NCBI GenBank assembly: GCA_030411725.1
Contig: MU839827.1
Coordinates: 4,471,027 to 4,535,026 of the forward strand
Length of the DNA: 64,000 bases
DNA from: Echria macrotheca
Lineage: Eukaryota > Ascomycota > Sordariomycetes > Sordariales > Schizotheciaceae
Direction: 5' to 3'
The notes below the pieces were generated by a model. It saw nothing but the letters and a program-made list of their open reading frames with translations. It was not told where the DNA came from and did not search any database. Positions 56,624 through 64,000 of this stretch are shown here, in pieces; position 1 is the stretch's first letter; each line of letters opens with the position of its first letter. A program made the translations under genes and the position numbers.

Positions 56624-59163
56624 TCAAAATGCAGCACCTAGTCCATTCTTGGACTGCCGCTTGCTGAAGCGGTTCCGCTTCACATTGTTCGTCTCCTCCA
56701 GGCTCGCCTGACTCCTAGTTAGCTGGTTACGCCCCGAGCGGTCACTAATACTAAAGCCCTCGGGGAAGTTGGACCGCCCGCCCATTGTGCTCGCGGGGCT
56801 CGACATGGACGACGACATGTCCCCGAACCCATTGTCGCTATTATACGACCCCACGATATTCTGGGATATCGCCAGGTCCTTGGCCCGCTCCAACGACTCG
56901 ATCCAGTCGTCCACCGAGTACTTTCCTGCATCGCCCTGGGACGACTTGGGCTCCTCGAAGGTGTAGTGCACGCCGTTCTGTTTCTCTGTTAGAAACCCGG
57001 GCAAACACGCTGGAACCAAGTTCAACTTACTGTATCGACACACCAGACCGGTTGGCCCTTGGCATCGGTCTGTGTCCTCCACACGCAGTCCGACGCGAGC
57101 AGCGAGATCTCCTGCTTAGAGCGCTTCTCCTCCCCACCGGCTGGGCAGAGAACGATGCGTCCACTCGAGGTAATCATGACGAGGCGTTGTCGCTTTTTGG
57201 TTGTGCTACCACCAAAGAAGCGACTAAGCTTCTTATGGCCGTCTCCGTCACCCTTGCCATGAGGGCTGTTGGGAATCGGCGATGATATGACCATCAGGTC
57301 GCCAAGCTTCAAGATCCGTTCATTGTTCCTCGTTAGTACCGGCGACCATTCAATGTCTAGTTGCGTAGGAGGTGGGAGTTCTGTGATAATCCTGGCTGGC
57401 CTGCTGTTGTACGGTTGTGCCTGAGACGGTCGAGATGTCGATATAGGGCGCGGAGAGCTTGATGACCCTCCGTTGAGCTGGATGATTTGCGGTTCTTGGG
57501 CGGCAGGCACGTATGGTCGTAGTCGTGGGGCTTTCATCCTCCACAATTCCCTACCAAACGGTTGACCATCAAAGAACTCGTGGTTCTTGATATGCTCAAC
57601 AGTAAGTCGCCGGGATGGGTCCAAGACGAGACATCTTTCCACTAGATCCTTCGCGGCAGGAGGGAAGCCGGCAGGGAACTCGTATTCCAGGTTGACAATC
57701 TTTTGGAATGTGAGGTACTCGCTAGCAGCCTTGAAGGGCGGCCGGCCGGCAAGGAGCTGGTAGATGATGCATCCGAATGCCCAGAGATCGCAGGGCTTGC
57801 CCGCCGACTTGTCGGTAAGAAGCTCGGGGCTGACATATTCGGCCGTCCCGACGAAAGAAGCAGCCCGCTTGCCGTCTTGTGATCCACTTGGTCCTTCATC
57901 AGGGGGTGGTGCGGGTGTAGGATCTCGAGGATCTGGCAGCTGCTTTGCCGTGCCGAAGTCGGTAATCTTGACATGCATCTGGTCGTCAAGAAGCACATTC
58001 TCGGGCTTCAAATCCCGATGGATGACGCCTCTCGAGTGCATATATTCGATGGCGTCCAGGATCTGCGCACCATAAAACCTGGTGCACTCGACGTCGAAAG
58101 TGCCTGTCTTTTTTAACACCCCAAGTAGCTCCCCGCCACTGCATAGGTCCAGTACATAGTATAATGACGTCTCGTCCTGAAATGTATAGTAAAGCCGAAC
58201 GATACCGGGGTGTTCGGTGAGCCGATTCAGCGTATTCTTCTCGATGTTGACGTACTTGATCTTCTTCTCCTTGATGATGTGTCGTTTTTCCAATACTTTG
58301 ACGGCATACTCTCTCAATGTCTGACGATCCGTGGCCAGGTAGACGGTGCTGTAGGAACCCTCCCCCAATATCCTCCCGAAATTAAAGTCGCGCACCGATT
58401 TTTTTACCGATTTCAACACTGTTCGGCCATCCGCGTCAACTTCTCTCCTGACGCCTACGGCTGCGCCTCGATCCTTCCATTCCTCACTGCTCGTCAAGAT
58501 TGGTCCTTCGGGAGCATACGAGCCATTAGGGGCATTGGGTACACCCGGAATCGAGGCATAACCTCCGCCCATTCCTTTTGAGCTTCGCCGGGGCGGCAGC
58601 GGGCCGTTTGGACCACCTCCCGATGATGAAGGTCCTGGCCTGCCAGACGGATAGGATCGGCTCGGCTCCCGGGATGGGGGATGGGGGATAGCTGCCCCGT
58701 CCGGCCCTCTCGGGGGCATGCCGTATAGCGATGAGCGGGACGGCTCATTCCTCAATCCGGCGTATTGTCCTCCTTGCTGGTCGTAATCCACGCTCTGGTT
58801 CTGCCCGGAAGGTCCCCCAGTGCCGGGCGGTCTTCCTCCAGCCCTGGGCTGCCTTGATCCATACTGTGGTTCGTTTGCAAGGCCGCGGGCGGCACTCAGG
58901 TTATTCTGGGCGGTCTTGAGCATCGCGGCGGCAGCTTCGTATGTATTCGGTTGTCTCGGGGAATTCTCTTGGAGGGGTGGTTGGGATTCGGCGCCAGCGC
59001 CTGGCGGAGATCGGGGCGACGGTCGCTGAGAGTCTCTAGGTCCTGTGGGTTCTTGAGTGCTGGCAGAGTCTTCCACCGTTGTCGACAGGCTCGATGAGGC
59101 ATCGTCGGGGTTGGCAATCCGCAAGCCACCCAGGGCTTGAGATAGACTGAGGTCGCCGTTCAT
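56624..59163 (-). CDS. PKH1: PDK1/Pkh-type AGC master kinase
   Basis: 3-phosphoinositide-dependent kinase-1 orthologue, which phosphorylates activation loops of AGC kinases (Ypk, Sch9, PKC types) under sphingolipid and TOR signals. Two exons (59163-57031 and 56977-56624) give about 828 residues. The N-terminal 255 residues are disordered (Pro/Gly/Ser). The kinase domain begins at about 259 with the Gly loop LGEGSYSTV. VAIK Lys is K289, HRDLKPEN is at 382-389, DFG at 402-404, and the activation-loop SFVGTAEYVSPE has Ser436 (autophosphorylation site). An Asp/Pro insertion lies just after DFG. After the kinase domain a PH-like C-terminal region runs from WSPVLTRNNERILK to the VWCVDTNGVHYTF join, with a Ser-rich tail. 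All catalytic residues are present. Fungal paralogue naming varies, so the symbol is approximate. Confidence 0.93.
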
Positions 59164-60744
59164 ATTGCTTCCCAGTCGACCGGCGAACGAGCGAGAATGG
59201 GCCTGGCTGGAAAGCGGGGGGAAGATAGAGACAGTCGGTTACGTAGGCCTAGTCCGGGGTAGGCATGCGGCCGCGATTCGACGTGACACGGCGGTGATGT
59301 TGGCAACAAGGGTTCGGTAATTGAAACGACCGAGGTCGGGCGACGCCGACGCTTAATCACGGCCAGCGGGCCTCGAATCGGGTTGCAGCACCGCTCCGTG
59401 TGGCGGCTTCCAGTGCCTGCAAACAAAATACCACCGATCGTCTCCAAGTCGTGACTCCGAAAGGCCCCGGGGGCAGCGAGCCGGTTGCTGAGTTCGGCGG
59501 TCGATGTCGAGCGGATCGCGGTCGGTGTGTCGGTCAGTGATTTGCTCGGCCGTCGACCCGGCCCTTACATGGTACGGTACAGTGCTCGTTTGTAGGGCAA
59601 CATGTACTGGACTCCCACAGGGCAGCAAGCTGGTTGTCGTGTTGCAGACGGTAAGAAATATTGTGGACAGAGCGTGCCTGGGAGGGCTGAAGTCGAAAGT
59701 GGCGTGTGGTGCTGATGTGGACTCTTGCAGACGTTGGAGGCTCGAATTCAATGTCTCAAGGCTCAAAACGGGCTTGGATCCATTCCACCCCAGAAATACA
59801 GAGGCGTCTAATAGGTTAGCAGCTCGCAGCGCAGCTATCGCAGCGGCAAAAATGTTAGTTACCTTAGTTTTCTGTACGGAGTGCACTACCCTCGAAAATC
59901 GACACCCGTTAGAGAAAATGCCCGGGTGCTTGCAGCACGAACCACGGCCTGGTCCGCGCCGTCATTGGTGATGTCCGCTGCACCAGATGCTGCAAACCTC
60001 ACCCACACCGCTCATGCAACTAAACCAGAGGACACATGTTGCTTGACTAGCCTCTACAGACCCCATCCCATGAAACAGCAGAGTGTTCCTACGAATCCCC
60101 TGCAGAGATTTTGCACATAATCCCACCCAGACTCGACGCTGGTCCTGTTATATCGGACAGTTAGGAAACGTTGGACTCCACCAGGTCTATGCCCCTCCTT
60201 ACGTTCCTCCCTTCCCTCAATGCGGAGATAACATGAGTAAGTGCTCGATGCTGTAAGGTATCGAGGGGGAAATATGAGGTCCCTCATAGCCCCTTTTGGC
60301 TCGTTATGGCCGAGCTAGCAGAGCCCAGTGGTTCTTGCACTCACGACCTCTGGATTTACGACCACAAAGTTGGCAGAGATTTAAGTCTCCAGCCTCAGTC
60401 CACGGTTGTGTCTGAGAGTTAGTTTTTGGGGCAACTGCACCGCAACTTTTCAATCGAAAGCGGATATCAAGGATGGCACTCCAAGTTGAGCACCGGTCTC
60501 TCTTTCCCAGACCATCAACTTCACGGCTTCCTTTCTATGCCAAGTCCGGGTTGCACTTACCCTTACCCTCGTAGATGGCGAGTGCAGACAGAGCTCCCGA
60601 TATGGGAACTCGCCGATATCTAGGCCCACAGATGTCGTCCGGACACCAGCTCTTCGCTCATCCTCCCAAGGACGGGAAAAGACACGACCGGATCGTGAGT
60701 CTTGTGCAAGCAGACCTTGGATCATCGTTGCTTTTCTTGACAAT
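59164..60744. other. Divergent intergenic region
   Basis: About 1.6 kb between PDK1 (-) and the orphan gene (+). It should hold both promoters. A segment at 60300-60400 (TTATGGCCGAGC) resembles the A box of a Ser/Leu tRNA, but no matching 3' half or cloverleaf was found. Frames are short and without bias. Confidence 0.5.
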
Positions 60745-61952
60745 ATGTTACGGCTCGGACTCAGCGTTATCTCCTTGACGATGGGGGAAGTCAAAGACTA
60801 TGAAATTCGCCGTCGATTCAGAAGGTATCTCGAGACGGAGGACGAACCCAACCGGCCATCAAACTCGTGGGCAGCACAAGCGGAAACCCCTATGGGTTAT
60901 CAGGACTCATCTTTGCCGACGCCGACTCGAGTGTCTCTTGAGACGGCGCACCGGGACAAACAAGGCTCTTCGTCCCTCTCAACCACTCGTGAACTTACCC
61001 CTATCGCAAATACGGCCAGACAAGTGGCATTGGGGGAAATGGCCGAGCAAGAGTCGCCGTTAGCATCTGCGCGCAGGAGGCGAGATGCACAGATGTTATC
61101 TTGCGTGCGTGACGCGCAAAGTGTTGATCTCCTGGGCTATGCGGTGGGTTCCACGACGGGGCACGAGCAGGTGTCGAATCCGGATATGGCTGCACCGGAA
61201 CGCTTCCCGGCTGAGCTACCGACAAGACAACTCCTCCCCCCTCCGTCCACACCGGCACGTCGGCAAGGTTTTCAGCGTAGGGATGCCGAGGGTGATGTGG
61301 TACAGGGAGGAGACGCCAACAGGACACCCGAAATCGACCGCGAGATGAATGCCAGGCCTCGACATGGGCAGTTGGCTATCCGGTCGCGTCGGCGTTCACC
61401 TCCCGGTGCGCAGGGCAATGTGAGCTCTGTGAACCCCGTTGTCCGTGAACTCCTGTATCTGCTGTCCAGCCGATTCTGACTCGTTCCTAGGCTCAGCCGA
61501 ACTCTGGTTCATCGCGGCAAACCGGAATGGACATGTTCGAGTATCACCGGCGTTGGCGTGCCCGATGGGAAACCGATGACGAGGTCGTCTCAGAGATAAC
61601 GCCGCCTAGATCTATGTTGAGGCCACCCGAGGTATTCCAAATCTACAACGATGCTCTTCCGGCTTCATCCCAACCCCAGACGCCGCAGCATCTACCTGAG
61701 GCTCGACATCAGAGTCGCTTACGCGGGTCCTATACAGTGCCTGCCAGGCAGTCGTCCAGATACGTGACAAGAAGGCCAGTAGGTCTCTTTGGACGACGCA
61801 GGCCCGACTTGAGCCCACCTGGCCTTCAAGCGCCCGGATTCACTGGACTGTATGGAGGAATTGAGAACACGGATGATTCTGCTTTGTTCCAGCATGGTCG
61901 ACTGGATTTGGAGACGACGCGGTCTCGAGCACCGTCACTGGCAAACGAGTGA
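60745..61952 (+). CDS. Spliced hypothetical protein, function unknown
   Basis: Two exons (60745-61419 and 61491-61952) give about 378 residues. The intron has a GTGAGC donor, a CTGAC branch 12 nt before the TAG acceptor, and joins two frames in phase 0; without it the protein would end at 61479. No transmembrane segment, signal peptide or known domain was seen. The chain is rich in Arg, Ser, Pro and Glu. The C-terminal half has motif-like strings (FQIYNDALPASSQPQTPQ, ARHQSRLRGSYTVPARQ, GFTGLYGGIENTDDSALF) that look conserved rather than random. ATG 60745 or 60781 may start it; the second begins MGEVKDYEIRRRFRRYLE. The role is unknown; nuclear or adaptor-like disorder is my guess. Confidence 0.6.
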
Positions 61953-63377
61953 GCTCTGGACAGAAGGGAAAATTGTGTTTCTAGGAGAAAGGTTGCAAGC
62001 ATATTACCACGATAACTGGGGTTAGGGTATCCAGTGTTAGAGTTTGGGTGGGGAAGCATTACTTAATACTAGCAAAAGACCAAGTTCTCTTGAATCATGG
62101 AATCAGGTGACGTCGAGAGATGGATCCATTTTCCCGCCACTGTCAGATTCCCTCCCCTCGAGTCCCTTCCGGCGGCAGGACCTGGATCCACAGTGTCAAT
62201 TGACACGAGGAGGCAGGGTACGCACAAGGTGCATAATCGAAGCTAACTTATGCAATTGTCTGCATAATATCTCTGGCGAATCATCAGCTGGCCTGTCGGA
62301 TTATGTCAGCGGCCGCTGGAAGCGCGAGAGGCTGGGCAGCACGGCGTGGGAGACGAAAATGCGAAGGAGTGGATGTAGCACAAGGCTCAGTCGCACAAGA
62401 GTGTGATTGGCGGCGGGTTTGGCAGGCTGACGGAGGAAGAGGGCGAGACGGAGGGGTACGGAGGCATAGGCGAATGGAAGGCCCGCGCGGTGATCGGGTG
62501 AGAATTGAGAAAAGTCGGGGCCTCGTGGAGACGATGGATCTGCCGGGCACGCCGGGCGAGGTCAGGAAGGCGCTCGCACGGCAGGGCACGAGCGAAGCGG
62601 GGACGGCCTTGCAATCTTGGCAGACAGAGCAAGGCCAACAGCCGATCTAACCGGATGCGGAGGGCTCGATGGTTCCGCTGCCTGTGCCTTCACAGCATTC
62701 CAGCCGGCCAATCAGCACAGCAGAATAGGACTGCGACCCACTGGCGAGCCGCAGCCAATCAGCGACGGCAATGTCTCTGCTCTGCTGCCGCATCCACAGC
62801 ATCAGCTCCCGAATGCCTTTTGTTCGGTCTCTCACGGGCCCTTGGGTCTTGTCTCGTAGTTCCCGGCCGCTGCCTCTCCTCACACACATTTCGCCGCCTG
62901 CACCCTTCTTCTCCCCTTCCCTCTCCTACCTCTCACTTCTTCCATAACTCTTCCCACAATCCACACCGCCAGCTCCTCTCCTCTCTCCCCCCCTCTCCCT
63001 CCTTCAACTCCATCGCTGCCCTTGCCCTCTACCTCTCGACCTCGTCCTGGTCTTACACCCACGCGTCCGACCCACTCGACCGTCCCTCGCGACTGCTGAG
63101 CGCGTGCCCTTCCTCCCCGTCGACCGCGCCTTCACTATACCCAGATCTCCTTCTCGCCGTCGTTTCGACATCTGACCTTTTTTCCACTTTCCTCCTAGAG
63201 CTCTATTCTGGCCAATTGCTTTCTCGCCCCGGCCAAAACCTCGCACGCTTCACCTTCTCACCGTAACAGATCCGTCTCTCCCTAACCCAGCCGACTCAAC
63301 TCGTTTGATCAGGCACTGTCACTTCACTTGAACGTATTAACCCAGCACCTCACAGTTCTTGACACAGACAAGAAATC
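61953..63377. other. Promoter and leader of the rightmost gene
   Basis: About 1.4 kb. It contains two CCAATCAG sites (listed separately) and a strongly CT-rich 5' leader (about 62860-63300), typical of highly expressed filamentous-fungal genes. Open frames here are of chance composition. Confidence 0.55.
62708..62759 (+). promoter_or_regulatory. Pair of CCAAT boxes
   Basis: Two CCAATCAG sites (CCAAT at 62708-62712 and 62755-62759), 47 nt apart, lie about 620-670 nt before the start at 63378 and ahead of a CT-rich leader. CCAAT is the site of the fungal HAP/CBC complex. The sequence match is direct; binding is inferred. Confidence 0.5.
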
Positions 63378-64000
63378 ATGCCTTCTTACGACCGCATCTA
63401 CGCCTCGTCGCCAGTTCTCGCCATGCCATCTCAAGCAGTCCACCAGATGCCGTTTGGTGATCCCTTCCTGTCACGCCAGGGCTCGATGCTCAGTCATCCC
63501 ATCTCATTGCCTCCTCAGCTTGTCCGCACCTCGTCTGTTGCGGGTCGCAAGCGCTCCAGAGACGAAGCAGCTGTCAACCTCGATCCTCCCGAGAAGATCG
63601 TCGAGGCTCCAGTCATCAAGGAGTCAGAAGACGAGTGGATCTACGGCCCCGGAATGACCCTGATCAAAAAGTCGACGGGCTACGTTGCCGATGCTAGCAG
63701 TCAATCAGGTACCTGGGTCGATGAGAAAGCCGCCGCGGAAGAAGCCCGCAAGACCGAGGAAGCGCTGGCACTGCAGCAGCAGCTCGCGCAGGAGCGCCCT
63801 TCCCTCCGAAGCCACAAATCGCAAAGACTCTCTGAAATGTCGATACCGCAAATCGCACACGAGGGTCCCTCGAGCCGACGCTCTAGTCCCACTCGCGAGG
63901 TGGTGAACCCAATGACCGCCTCTTCGGGTTCAATCGCGCAACCAATCATCGACGACTTCACTCTCCATCTCGGCATTGGATGGAGCCGCATCAGCGACGA
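63378..64000 (+). CDS. Conserved-looking hypothetical protein, truncated by the window end
   Basis: The frame is open from ATG 63378 to the edge of the window (207 complete codons) with no intron. The N-terminal 60 residues are Ser/Pro/Met-rich (MPSYDRIYASSPVLAM start). A basic GRKRSRDEA patch follows, then an acidic segment DEWIYGPGMTLI, and an Ala/Glu/Gln-rich helix (EEARKTEEALALQQQLAQE). The visible part ends at IDDFTLHLGIGWSRISDE, which looks like the start of an ordered domain that continues outside. The basic patch suggests the nucleus. I do not recognise a named family and assign no function. Confidence 0.75.
   Translation, partial: MPSYDRIYASSPVLAMPSQAVHQMPFGDPFLSRQGSMLSHPISLPPQLVRTSSVAGRKRSRDEAAVNLDPPEKIVEAPVIKESEDEWIYGPGMTLIKKSTGYVADASSQSGTWVDEKAAAEEARKTEEALALQQQLAQERPSLRSHKSQRLSEMSIPQIAHEGPSSRRSSPTREVVNPMTASSGSIAQPIIDDFTLHLGIGWSRISD

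Noticed and set aside
60300..60400. tRNA-like A box (TTATGGCCGAGC)
   Set aside because: No B box at the right distance, no acceptor-stem pairing and no anticodon loop could be found.
1..64000. CRISPR arrays, insertion sequences, viral or prophage genes
   Set aside because: None seen; the window is eukaryotic with spliceosomal introns throughout.

Overview
The window is nuclear DNA from a filamentous ascomycete. GC content is high, introns are short (about 40-110 nt) with GTRNGT donors, CTAAC or CTGAC branch points and YAG acceptors, and the proteins look like those of Sordariomycetes. My best guess is Sordariales, possibly Chaetomiaceae, by protein style and gene architecture rather than by a database match. 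No bacterial features, rRNA or convincing tRNA were seen.

Layout. Bases 1-7059 hold no gene I can support. A minus-strand SIF2/TBL1-like LisH-WD40 gene lies at 7585-9834, with a possible in-frame C-terminal extension to 7060. After a 3.3 kb gap come a TMEM115-like Golgi membrane protein (13119-14285, +), a DHA1 MFS drug/polyamine transporter (15973-17995, -), an ITR-type myo-inositol transporter (19282-20908, -) and, divergent from it, a membrane-anchored SDR (21508-22654, +). The 22.7-28.2 kb interval is non-coding and contains odd poly-G and poly-C tracts. Next are a pseudokinase (28193-30032, +), a GH72 glucanosyltransferase (31562-32952, +), a 4 kb gap, and a membrane-bound RGS protein (37047-38542, +).

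From 37 to 60 kb the window is a dense housekeeping block: SOF1 (-) divergent from RPN6 (+); a 1,400-residue AT-hook protein (-) divergent from an AsaB/CmcJ-type oxygenase (+); an SDS3-like deacetylase-complex subunit (-) divergent from LSM1 (+); then MOB1 (+), ATP synthase OSCP (+), and a PDK1/Pkh kinase (-). A spliced orphan gene (60745-61952, +) and the 5' part of another conserved-looking gene (63378 to the window end, +) close the window.

The genes do not form one pathway. Themes are chromatin and histone deacetylation (SIF2, SDS3, AT-hook protein), RNA and ribosome metabolism (SOF1, LSM1), signalling (PDK1, MOB1, RGS, pseudokinase), transport, cell wall, proteasome and mitochondrial ATP synthesis. 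Exon boundaries were assigned by hand, by requiring GT-AG introns that restore the frame and join conserved protein segments. The most interesting observations are the two competing acceptors at the end of SIF2 with a 174-codon in-frame tail, a 17-nt microexon inside its LisH motif, the pseudokinase with a lost catalytic Asp, and an RGS domain split by a long insertion in a membrane protein.
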